NCBI RefSeq assembly: GCF_029227915.1
Contig: NC_079876.1
Location: 15,562,001 to 15,626,000, forward strand
From: Hydractinia symbiolongicarpus
Taxonomy: Eukaryota; Cnidaria; Hydrozoa; Anthoathecata; Hydractiniidae
Direction: 5' to 3'
Length of the DNA: 64,000 nucleotides
The stretch's first letter is position 1; every line of letters starts with the position of its first letter. Below, in pieces: positions 1-10,500 of the stretch. The notes beneath the pieces were generated by a model that did not search any database, was not told the origin of the DNA, and saw nothing but the letters and a program-made list of their open reading frames with translations. Made by a program: the position numbers and the translations under genes.

Positions 1-689
1 CTAAAATTGTTAAAGAACGTGATCACACTAAAAAAAGGTTAATACTCAATGTAAAGAGCACATTTTTAAAATACACACGATCGAATACACTAATAGTTCA
101 ATTGATACACATTGAAAAGTAAAAAAAATGATACATCTTATGATGTAACTTACTCAAGGCCCAGCTCTGTCATTTCCATACAGTATGAAAAAAATTTATA
201 ACATTTGTAAATAAAATTTATCATGTTAAAATCCTACATTTATTTAATTAGATTCTTACAAATAAGTGAGTGTCAATTTCACACTACACTTTCACACATA
301 CTATCATGCAACAAGTAAGAAATAACATATTTTCCCACGATCAAATACACTAATAGTTAAACTAATAGACATTGAAAAGTAAGAAAATGTTACATCTTTT
401 GTGATTTCAATCTTACCTTTATTTAATTATATTCTTAATAAAAATTTTGAGTGTCAATTTACACTACACTTTCACAAACACCATCAGGTAAAAGATAACA
501 TTATCAACGCAATGATAAACCTTAGAATTTGTCACAATATTTCATACTTCAAAAATAGGACTAAGAAATTTATTTTCTTATTCTTTTTAAGTGTATCAGA
601 TAGTAGACTAAGCTCTTCAAATAATATTTATACCTGATTATTATTTCTTCGGATTTTAGAAAACATATAAAATGTTAAATAATACTTGC

Positions 690-796
690 CAGATATTGTT
701 TTAAAATACCATTAATATGAAGTGAATTTTTCCAAATCAATTTTACATGACTGGGTGACATGATGATCGCTTTTAATTCTCTTGGTTGTGACGGTA
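690..796 (-). CDS. Gene C next FN3 domain, first-half exon
   Basis: Starts VPSQPRELKA, carries SHVKLIW and ends KQYL, 107 nt. The matching exons in gene A (57624-57730) and gene B (14746-14852) have the same length. The donor that keeps phase 0 is CTG|GCAAGT, a GC donor also found in gene A. The second half of the domain lies left of the window. Confidence 0.7.
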
Positions 797-3700
797 CTAA
801 TATTAAAAATGCTCTTCTATAAATTAAAAATAAAAAAATAAAAATTGCTTTACTTCCTCTCATTAATTTAAATCAAATTTAAGTTCTAACATTATGGGGA
901 GGTATTATGATATTTATTTAACAGTTCTGTAAATAAACTAGTGATAACCAATTTAAAATAAATTTGTTATCTTGTTTTAAACTTCTTTTACAAAACCAAC
1001 TAGTTAATATCACTAAATCATTATCATTACAATAAAATTAAAAAGCTTATGGTTATTACAATTAAATGTTTTTACTGAAAAAAATGTAGATATAAATAGC
1101 TAAATATAAATTTTTTCATTACCTATCCTTATACTTTTTTTTCACATTCCATGCTATTACTTCTATTAAAAAATTTGTTACTTATGAAAACAAAAATCAA
1201 CTAAGAATAAAACTAAGCTAAATTAATACACAATGTCTAGTAATTTATTAAAAGAAAAAATAATTCATTCATAATTAAAAGCTAAACTGTATTTACAAAT
1301 TGATTACCTGTTGTGTCAGTTTTTACAGCAACTACAGAATTCAATAGTACTGCCATGTCTGATGCAAATGAGAAAAAAGTTTTCATCTAAAAAACAAAGC
1401 AAGGAATTAATTCTTTAATTTTAAACAACTACACCTGATAACCTACACTTGTTAATCAGTATGTGTCTTGCAGAAGCATTCAGCAACTGTATTGGTAAGT
1501 CTAATTTACACGCATACTGTGTTCCTTTAAATTAAGAATTGGATAAATAAGAAGTTTTAGCTAACTTAAAGTCACACTCTACGCAGGTAGCAGTATTGTG
1601 CATAGTGGATAATTGTGGGTGTACCAACATGTTAGATTACCTTACATTCATACATTGTAAATGGTAATAATGGATGAACTGTGGCATACGCTTTTGTGCT
1701 TGATATGTTGTCAATAAAAATAATCTTTGCACATCTTATTTGGCAACATTCAATTCTATATTTAGATATTTATTCTTTTCCATTTAAAATCCATCCAAAT
1801 GTTACAGATGTTGCATTTTGAGTAAGTACAGAAAAGTTTTTTGGTGCTAAAAACAGGAAAAAAATTATTGAAACAGTGTGTAAAGTGTGTATAACAAAAC
1901 ACAGAACATAACATAACTGGAATCAATACAAAACTCACGCCATTTTTAAATAAATTTCAAATTGCGTTTCACTGCAAAAACAGAAAACTATCTTAAGAAA
2001 GAGCAAATTTTCAAACTAAGGAGTGTAACAAAAGAGTTGAATCTGATATTTGCTAACTATTTTTAAGATGCAAAAACAACAGAAGTGTATACAAAAAATT
2101 TATGTAATAAAATGTTAGTTTACAAACATTCTAACCTTCGTAAACTTTTGACAGAACAAATGACGATATTTTAGCAGGGAGAAAATAATTTTGAAACATG
2201 TACTGATATGCACACATATATTCTTTGGTACACTTCAATTTTTTATTCACTTGATTATCACATTCACCAAATCTCAACAAAAACTTGTCAATATTACTCT
2301 TAAAAGTGAGTAATGACTTATATAATGTAGTTGGGCTTTGGTTCCAAATCTCAGTGATTGTATAATTTCCATCATTTGAAATTGTTTTGTCATTCAAACT
2401 CCATTGTATGTTTGGATGAGTGCCAAATGCTGCACATTGTAAGCTGTTGTTTACTCTGTTAATTACAACACCAGGAAGTTTATCTAACACAGGAAGATAA
2501 TCTAGTTTGTAAAATCTACCTTTGCTATAAGGTTAAGGTTAATATTTTTATACAGAGGAAGTTCAGATATTGTACTGAAAAAACGGAAAAGATAAACCCT
2601 ATTTACGAAATATGCTAATAATACGAAATTTCATAATGGATTATTAAATATACTATGTTAATTTAAACATGTTATGTGATCAGAAAATTTTATATGCTCA
2701 GCGGTAAAGTAGGTTTTTATTTTGTTACTGGCTACATGAGTTAAAAGTCCAAACTTTTGTTCTCATTGACATAAAATTTTAAGTCGTTTGGAAGAATGTC
2801 TAACAAATTCGAAACCAAATCAAATCTGCTTTGTTATAAGTAATAGTACCAGCCTGATTCCCCTTTATTTTTTAATGGTTTTTTAGGTTGTGTATATTTA
2901 TTTCAAGAAATTTAGTCCTGCACAAACCTCCATTGCTTCCCATAATCTCCAATCTTCCACCACATCCTTGATCACCATTTACTTTATTATTACAATCCAT
3001 TTCATGCAATCTAATGCAGTTTGCTTTTAACATAGTTGGAAGAGTAGCTAGTTGTGTTTTGTATCTATTGTTGCTCCCTGTGAATTCCTGAAGAATAATC
3101 AAAACTATACCAAGTGAACTCTTTAAGCCTATTTGGTATGGGGCGTTTTGATTCATGTAAGAATGGGGGCATAAACTGCCCGCGGACTGTAACTTTAGAT
3201 CTGTTTGGTTTTTATTGGCGAAAATTGGCACAAACATTATTATAATTCCTTTTTTAGTTATAGCCTACTTTATAAGGACTTTTAGGTTCACATTGGCCAA
3301 ACATGAATAGCACTTGACTTGTTGAGCTTCAACCATGTTTTATAGATTAAAAAAAAGTATAGATCTTATGGATGCAAATAATATTGGTTTAAACTTAGCC
3401 TACCATTACACAGAATAAAAACTGTTTGTGTTTTACAAAAAATAGTTAAAACTCTCTGCAACTTCTAACATTAAGCCTTTTGATATTTTATTGTGTTTTA
3501 CAAATAAAGTTATCCCATTTGCCAACATGGTCGTTATAGAAGCATAACAGTGATAAAAAAATGCACCGAATTTACAATATGCACTAAAAAAGCTAAAGGT
3601 ACTGTCCGATTAAAAAACGATAACTTTTCAATTATTTTATTAAGTATCAAAAATAATGAAGATTGCACTCTTAAACAACAAAGATATAACCATTACTTAG

Positions 3701-6700
3701 CACCATGGTTTGTTCGTTATGATCTTATTACAATCGCCTACCACCTTCATGAACTTTCCAACATGGCAAATGGACTGGGTAAATTTATTATTCAGCTTGT
3801 GACCTAGTTACCTGCATTCTTATTAGGCGAACCCCTGACTTGCAAATCGAATGACTAATTGTTTATTTATAATTTTTTTCCTTTTCTTAAAATAAGTTTC
3901 TCGTGAAATAGCAATGAGTAAAAAATAATTGGCAGGTTCTATGATTTCAAAAAAAAGCAGTGAATGATAAGCTAGTTCCGACTTTTCCAGACATAGACAA
4001 ACATAACATTGACAGAGATCTTGGGGCAACCCTACTCGCCTAAATGTTGAAGTAGCTCTATGGTGCCTGTGTGATAAATGTGATAGGATGCCTTCTGAAG
4101 TAGAATGCTTTTACTGTCACGAGATAGACTCTATTATATACTTTTAATTACATGGTATAAAATTTTCTAGCTTTGGTGGCACTCCATCACAGAGAGAGCA
4201 AATGATTGGCAAAACGTTTTGATCCTTGGGCAGGGAAAAAACTTTTAACTTGTTTTTTTTACTGTTGTTGTTAGTGCAATTCACAACAGCACACCACATT
4301 ATTCTGCCTTTCAACCCTACTGAATGTGCAATCTGAGTCTAATCTCTCTGTGGCGGGACATCTAGTAAAGAGGAAACTAATTCTTCACTTTTGACTGGTT
4401 AGCTTTATAGTAGCTGGAAACAACTATGTAAACGTAAGGCCGAAGACATATTGGACCTTAAGTTTTATTAGCGAATGTGTACAGAATTGGCACAATGTGT
4501 GTTAAACTTAAGGTCTAGACACCTCTCCCGCCTTCGATTTTTAATTCATACTAGTCGACAAAGCCCGTGGAAAAATCCACTGAGGCAGGATAAATATGAA
4601 AAATAAGCGTCATTCGAATTTTGCTGGCCCGTCTAGACCTTAGAATTAAAATTTTTTTTGGAAATTTGTATACCTGTTGCCTTCATCGTATAGATCTTGA
4701 AACGCTGAGCAAGAAAATGTATAGGATCATGTACTTTTGACAAACGGTTGCAGAGATATTAGGGTTTAAAGGTTTTTTGATGACGTCATCAACCCGTCCA
4801 TTCCGAACGAATTCGGGGACCCAGGTTTGGGAATATAACCCAAATTGGTCCTAGGTGGTCCCTAGTTTCCCACGCGGTGAAAAATCATTGACGTCACCAC
4901 CTCGTTTTCAAGTTATTTGGCCTCAAAGTTTTAGGTGCACTGTAATGGCTTCATTAATTTAATATAGAATATTGACGTTAAAGTAGTGTTATTTTCATCG
5001 CGCCGTAACGTCAGAAAATTTGACATATTAGAGATGCATTTTTCGGCAACATCAAAGGAAAATAAAGAAATCCACTTTGCCTGTCACAGACACACAGACA
5101 GACACACTTAGCGTATTATTATATAGATGAATAATTCATGAAAAACGGTCTTTCACAATACAGAGGGTAAGATTTTTAAGCATATAATACAAGTATAAAC
5201 CTAGTCCACGTTTTATCTATTTTGGAGAGTTCGGCACGCTACGGGTAAATACGCCACACGCTACATATTATTTTAGCCTTAGGTTAGTGCCTATCATCCA
5301 CCATCCATATAAACAATCGAAACGAGAGATCACATGCTCTTTTTGTAAACAAGAATGAGATGTTGTTCAGTTGGTTTTAGGTAAGAAAACAAATAACTAT
5401 TTACTTATTTTATAGAAATTAGTTACAAATATGAATTTTTTGTCACAATGGTAGTTGATTTTTAATCAAACAGTACCTTTAATTAGCAAGAAGAGTAGTT
5501 TCCTGTGCATTTTAACTTCCAGAGATAAATTTCATGTGCAGTAAAAATTGATTCAAAATAAGAGCACATATGAGGTCAATCACATAAGGAATTTTATTTC
5601 AGAATGGTAGGCTAACTTAATTAAGTAATTTTAAGGGTACACAACATTTTAAACCACATATACAAAATGCTATGCTAGAAATATAAGTAACACACATATA
5701 AAAGTATAAAAAGATTAGATTTACCCTCTTAACATTACGGTAATTTACAATCTCTTCTTGCCAAAGATCAACTAAATCATTTGAACTTGTTATACCATAT
5801 TTGATGTTTACATATGGCACATCCTCTGTATCACCTTGTATTGCAAGACCAGTAATTGTCATAATTCTTCCCAAATCAATCTGAATGGATGCATTTCTAC
5901 TGCACCAATTGAAAGGACTGTTCAATCGAACAGAAGAAATATTTATATTTGTAAAAGGAGCAAATGATTTTAACCTGTTATCAGGTATTACGTTATTTTC
6001 CATCCCAAGCGGCTGCAAACATGGTGCTAAAATTAACAAAATAATCTTAAGGTATTTTCATAATTTAGCAGAATTTGTATTGCAAAGGATACAAACCTCC
6101 TTTCAATGTTTTCTGGATAACTGACGCACTCCAAGTTCCATTCGATGTAGCTTTTACCTGAAAGATGATACTTTAACTAGTATTCTTTTTATTGCTCTAA
6201 TTATAAACATACGTGCTTTCAAAGGTTTTCACGTTCCAAATAACTCGAATTGCACAATATGTTGTATTAAAAATGCAATAAATAAAGGTAAAAACACCAT
6301 ATGGAAATTTAATAATTACATGTGCAACACTATCAAACCTTGCAAGAGTAGGTACTGTATACAGCAAGTCCATGCACAGTTCCTCCATTTACATTCCCAG
6401 AAAAGTCTGCAACTATAATTTCTCTGCCATTTCTTCTAGAGCATTCTATGTAATACTTGAGATTGTTAACTCCAGGGTAAGATGGAGATTTCCATGCAAA
6501 TGTAAGGCTTGTTTGACTCTGATTTTCGTTTTTGAAATTTATAGGTGCATCCAACGCTAAACAAAATAGAACTAGAAATGTGTACATTACAAAAATCATA
6601 CTAAAAACTAGGGAAAAAAACATGTCCATGGTTGACTCTAAATATTGAAAGTAAAGTACGAAAACCTACCTGCCACTGATATGAGAGCATATGTAGCAAA

Positions 6701-6724
6701 GAAAAATAAAGGTATATACACCAT
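690..6724 (-). CDS. Gene C: paralogous receptor, 5' part, possibly degenerating
   Basis: Exons: signal peptide 6670-6724; FN3 6339-6556 and 6097-6157; F5/8C first half 5725-6026; F5/8C last exon 2928-3087; Ig 2136-2483; FN3 1641-1846 (with a stop) and 1308-1386; FN3 first half 690-796. The rest lies left of the window. Phases agree throughout. Compared with gene B, the exons for the end of the first F5/8C, the whole second and the start of the third are missing, so two half domains meet in frame. TAA at 1770-1772 interrupts one FN3 exon. That exon and its partner form a phase 1-1 pair, so skipping both keeps the frame. C may be a pseudogene or an isoform-restricted gene. Confidence 0.7.
1308..1386 (-). 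CDS. Gene C FN3 C-terminal exon
   Basis: 79 nt, phase 0 to 1, with a good acceptor (T-rich tract then TAG) and donor CAG|GTAATC. It encodes MKTFFSFASDMAVLLNSV and ends AVKTDTTG. It takes the place of the exons 34496-34562 and 20553-20628 of gene B, which close the equivalent FN3. Divergent, so called mainly from position, phase and splice sites. Confidence 0.55.
1641..1846 (-). pseudogene. Gene C FN3 exon with in-frame stop
   Basis: 206 nt, exactly the length of the FN3 exons 35818-36023 and 21490-21695 of gene B, with intact acceptor and donor and the right phases. It reads APKNFSVLTQNATSVTFGW, then a TAA (1770-1772) where gene B has a tyrosine codon, then ISKYRIECC and MYECK. Everything else is in frame, so the lesion looks recent. 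Confidence 0.7.
2136..2483 (-). CDS. Gene C Ig-like domain
   Basis: A single 348-nt phase 1-1 exon. Ig hallmarks: NSLQCAAFGTHPNIQWS (first cysteine and tryptophan) and CTKEYMCAYQY (second cysteine). An extra cysteine pair (FGEC and LKC) is shared by all copies of this Ig type in the window. Confidence 0.8.
2928..3087 (-). CDS. Gene C F5/8C domain, C-terminal exon
   Basis: Begins in phase 0 with EFTGSNNRYKTQ and ends GGRLEIMGSNG in phase 1. It is the counterpart of the last exon of the third F5/8C domain in genes A and B. Relative to those it lacks 15 nt (five residues, KNGIV region), and the final domain cysteine is serine (MGSNG instead of MGCNG), which may weaken the closing disulfide. The intron beside it matches the gene B intron closely for ~150 bp. 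Confidence 0.75.
3127..3234 (+). mobile_element. Truncated copy of the TIR element at 41280
   Basis: About 108 bp match the first part of the element at 41280-41885, from GCCTATTTGGTAT onward, in the equivalent intron and at the same site. Similarity stops near 3234, a candidate deletion junction. Confidence 0.6.
4025..4146 (+). pseudogene. P2X7 C-terminal-like domain fragment
   Basis: The frame encodes VEVALWCLCDKCDRMPSE and then VECFYCHEID, ending in a stop. The W-C-x-C-x2-C-x2-M-P and E-C-x2-C-x-E pattern matches the cysteine-rich domain known from the P2X7 tail and from many free-standing invertebrate proteins. No rest of the domain is readable, so it is a relic. Confidence 0.45.
4551..5128 (+). 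repeat. Interspersed repeat family, copy 1 (~580 bp)
   Basis: Starts CTAGTCGACAAAGCCCGTGG with a small hairpin (GTGGA/TCCAC), and ends with ACAG-type short repeats, then an AT-rich TATTATTATATAGAT. Related copies lie at 33782-33930 and 51423-51994 in the opposite orientation. No coding capacity. Confidence 0.65.
5725..6026 (-). CDS. Gene C F5/8C domain, N-terminal exon
   Basis: It encodes the first two thirds of a discoidin/F5-8 type C domain: CLQPLGMENNVIPD start, then QIDLGRIMTITGLAIQG, the core strand. It ends in phase 0 after NVKR. In gene B this exon is followed by one starting NFAYP; no such exon is visible here before the domain-end exon at 2928-3087. Confidence 0.8.
6097..6556 (-). 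CDS. Gene C FN3-1 (2 exons)
   Basis: Exons 6339-6556 and 6097-6157. The first starts ALDAPINF, carries the LTFAW core and ends YSCK in phase 0. The second supplies the last FN3 strand (GTWSASVIQKTLKG) and ends in phase 1. The same split occurs in gene B at 45567-45784 and 45329-45389. Confidence 0.8.
6670..6724 (-). CDS. Gene C exon 1: signal peptide
   Basis: Start codon at 6724. It encodes MVYIPLFFFATYALISVA, a hydrophobic secretion signal, and ends in phase 1 at a GTAGGT donor. It is nearly the same as the gene B first exon, including ~40 bp of upstream sequence. This supports the start and marks a gene boundary between genes B and C. Confidence 0.8.
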
Positions 6725-7232
6725 CACAGCTTCTTTCTCTCATAATCTAAGTCATACTTTTCTGCAATTTTTAAAAAGAATATTACATTTTTATACGAAA
6801 AATAAAGACACAAAGTCTAAAGCACATTATAACAGTATCACACTGCTATTTGATAAAAATTGTAGATTCCTATAACTCATACTCAGCTTAGTTTGAATTG
6901 TTCTAAATTCATAAAATTTGGAATAACAACTAAAACAAATATTTTTTTTCTTGTAATAAATCTTGCAATATTGAAGAGTAAAACATATATAAAATCACAA
7001 ACAAACAGTAAAACAAAATTTAATATTTTCAGGATCATAATGATAACCCTTAACAATAAAAACTCTCTCTATAAATTCTCAATAAAAATTTACAACTACT
7101 GAATATGGTATTTGTTAAAATTATATTTTATTTAAAAAAGTAAAAAACAGGACTCATGATACAAAAATAGTACAAACTGTACATTATTTAATAAAAATTT
7201 GTGAGTTATAAAATCATGACTACAAATTGTTG
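6725..7232 (-). promoter_or_regulatory. Gene B/gene C spacer with conserved promoter-like block
   Basis: 508 bp from the gene B stop to the gene C start. The ~40 bp before the start and a TATAAAAA at 6788-6795 (64-71 nt upstream of the ATG) recur at the gene A/B junction at the same distance. Near the gene B stop, TTTATT at about 7127-7132 reads as a minus-strand AATAAA. Promoter function is inferred from conservation and position only. Confidence 0.5.
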
Positions 7233-7573
7233 TTAACTGTTTACATAATATTCTGACTTTTTATTCTTGTTTGATGTCAATTGAGAGTAAGCTACCTCTT
7301 CTTCAGTAGGTACTAAACCAGTGTAATGTGTCTGTAACTCTATTGATTCTTTCACATCTTCATATGTTTCATCAGTAACAGGATTTTGAACCACAGATGC
7401 ATTGGTAACATAAGGAAGATCAGTGTAAACAGGTTCAGGAAGCGATTTGTCTGCAGACTTCGTTTCCTGCAGTCTTTTGAATTTCACAATACATACAACA
7501 ATAATTATTAATAAAATAATGGTGACACTGATAACAGCTATGATGGTATAGGATTGGCTATTCCTTTTTTCCA
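7233..7573 (-). CDS. Gene B TM helix and ITAM/ITIM cytoplasmic tail
   Basis: Last exon. About 23 hydrophobic residues (within YTIIAVISVTIILLIII and on), then a basic stop-transfer KFKRLQ. The tail has seven tyrosines: PVYTDL, LPYVTN, ETYEDV, THYTGL, VAYSQL and EYY. VAYSQL fits the ITIM rule (V-x-Y-x-x-L). YTGL and YSQL are eight residues apart, which fits ITAM spacing. Expected partners are SH2 proteins such as Src/Syk-type kinases or SHP-type phosphatases (inference). Confidence 0.88.
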
Positions 7574-10500
7574 CTAAAATAGAGATTTAGTTGTTAAATA
7601 GTGCAAAAATTAGGATTTGGAAAAACAAGGTACACTTATATTTCAACAGGTAATTTTTACAAACGCTTTATTTTCTTAATCTGCATATTGTTGTTATAAA
7701 CAACATAATCAATGTAAAAATATAAGAACACCAATTAATCCTAAATTGCAGTAGTGGTTACACTCGACTACTACCCCCCAAAAAACACCGGAGCAGTGAT
7801 GTTATACTATTGTATAAGAACCTAGTGACAATATGTTAATGATAGCAGAGAAGAAACCAGAGGTATATTATATGTATATGTATGTCAGAACATAATGCAT
7901 AGCTTAAAAATATGTGAAAGTAATACACCCTCTTTACCTTTTCTGACACAAGTAAAACCATTTCCTTGATAATCTTTAGAACAAGAACAGGCATATGAAA
8001 GCCAATCAGGTAGATTCATACATACAGCATTATCATCACAGTATTTAGTAGCTGAAGGTTCACACTCATTAAAATCTACAAGAGTTATAAGGCATTAAAA
8101 GTGAAAAACCTATATTGTTCTTCTTTAATAAATACAATTCTGGTTATTTACCAGAACATGATCTTTTGTAAAGGTTGTAAAGTAGAAAAACTATTGCTTT
8201 TATATTTAATAACTAAAAAATGAATTACCATGCACAAGTAGGGATGATTTCACAATATCCGCTTGAAAAACTGAGTTTTTTAGAAAAAGGTGATACTGAT
8301 TCTTCTTGACAACTCCATGAAGAGCTTTTAAAACCTCTTTTACGTCAAGTGGAACAGAGCTTCTCAGAGTAATGACACACTGAATGGATTGTCCTGTTCT
8401 AAAATGCATAGGCAAAAGGTCGTTATTAACAAGCAAAATTTTAATAATGGACGGATGCGTGAACGCACAATATGCTTAAAAATATTTCAGCATTACATAA
8501 ATATTGTCTAAAAGCATAAAATATGTAAGTACAAATCTTACACAGAATTGTTCATTTGAATTAAATCACTTCCCACTGCCATGACGTTCAAAAACAAAAG
8601 TTTTACCTAAGAGAAATATTGTTACTTGTACAAAGCTTATTTTAAAAAACCAAAAACAAAAAAACATTCTGGAAAAGCATTCTGCAGTATCACCGAAGAC
8701 AGTAATGGAATGCTATGAAAAATTTCAGTTTAAGTTTTATGAAATAAAACTTTGCTTGCAAAACTACCAACCAAGTTTAAAAATATTTAGCATCTTAATA
8801 CATCTAAAACTAAGAGCAGGTCACTATATAGAAATATACAAACCCTGTCATAGGCGGCTTCAAGAAAACTTGATTTTAATTGCTTTAGATGTTCTTTTTC
8901 CAGGACTTTACCATTAAAGTACACATTGATATAGTCAAAGCGAATCACAATATTACGTTGAGCTAAAGGTAAAGAACGTGAAATTAAACATTTGCAAACA
9001 ATTTGTTAAAACAACTAGCCATGAACCTGTGAAAAACCAAACATTTCTATTATGTGTATGCTTGAAATTTACTTGAATAGGGGTTATTACTTTGATCATG
9101 GATGTGACATCATAGTGTTTTTGATCTCCAGGCTCCCAATTGTTTTAAATTAACTTGCAGGCAAACAAGAGTATTATAAAATAAATACATTGAGTCTGTG
9201 TCTTTAGAAAGTTTTTTTCCGTAATTTTCTTTAACAATGTTAATAATTTCCAATCTGGAAACACCATCTACTATAATTTGTCTAATACAAAGTAAATTGC
9301 TTTTTATTATTTGTTTTTACAACTCTGTTTGTGGCTTAAAAATTTAGAACCTCATAATTCCGTTTCATAAGAAACGTTCTTTTTTCCAAAAGAATTACCT
9401 AAAAATACATGCCAATTATGGTAAATGGTCATTTGAACATTTTCATCAATAAAATGGATTGATATCATTACATTGTACCTGCAACTCCATAATGCATATG
9501 GAATCTGTATAAATATGTACAAACAAGCTAAAATCAGAACATTGGTCATTTTTCCCTGGACAGGGCACACATTTCAATTCTGCACACGTGGGGTAATGAC
9601 ATCAATAAAACCTTGAAGCTTAAAACCAATATATTATAAGATGTTAAGCTTTAGACAATGGAGGAAATAGTAAAACATGTTTTCTGCAAACTAATTAATG
9701 ACAACGTGAAACTATGCTCATTGGTTGCCCTATAAAAAATGTCCTCTTCCACGGAGCTTACATCTCGTAACCAAATAGTTAAATTTTCACTTACTAGATA
9801 TGTTATAAGTTCGTGGTATATCTAAACAAAAGCATTCGATGGAAAAATATTGTTATAACGTTTTTAAAAATTAATTCATGGGAAAAAAAGTAAACTATTA
9901 GTACCTGTTACAATAACTTTAATGTTCTCAATATATTTACGGGAATTTGAATGTATTGTCTCTAAAACTGTGCATGTGTACAAACCAGTGTCTTCATTTT
10001 TTGCATTCTTTATTTCTATGTTATAGCTGTCATGCTTTAACAGTGTTACAATACTGTCCCCAAATTTTTTGCTTGGAGAAAAAACCTTGTTTGTTCCAAA
10101 TGCTATGAGCACACCATCCTTTGTACAACTGATTGTGTCTATGTTACCAGTTCTGTATATATTCCAAGTCAAAACAGCTACCATACCAGCACGTAACAAC
10201 ATCAAATTTCTATCTGCTTTAACTAAAGAGAAAAAAAAATTGGGTTTACTTAAATAAAACCATCTTTGGCTCGTGTCCTTACACAAAAATATATTTACAC
10301 ATTTTTTCAAAATATTCCCATCCCCAACATAAAATATTATTAAGTGCACTAAGAACAAGATTTTTAAATGTAAATCCACACAAACATGGTTGTTATTAAA
10401 ACAAAAATCATCTGAAAATGTAAATATAATAACACTAAAGTCTAAAACCATACTGATTCGAAGTGATGTCTTGTCATGGAACCAAGGAGTTGAATAGTAA

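Larger units (their letters stand above)
3088..5724. other. Gene C intron spanning the lost F5/8C exons
   Basis: Holds a truncated TIR-element end (3127-3234), a P2X7-C-like fragment (~4025-4146) and a 578-bp repeat (4551-5128). I find no recognisable remnant of the missing exons. A plus-strand open frame at 3550-3807 has no feature I recognise. Confidence 0.5.
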
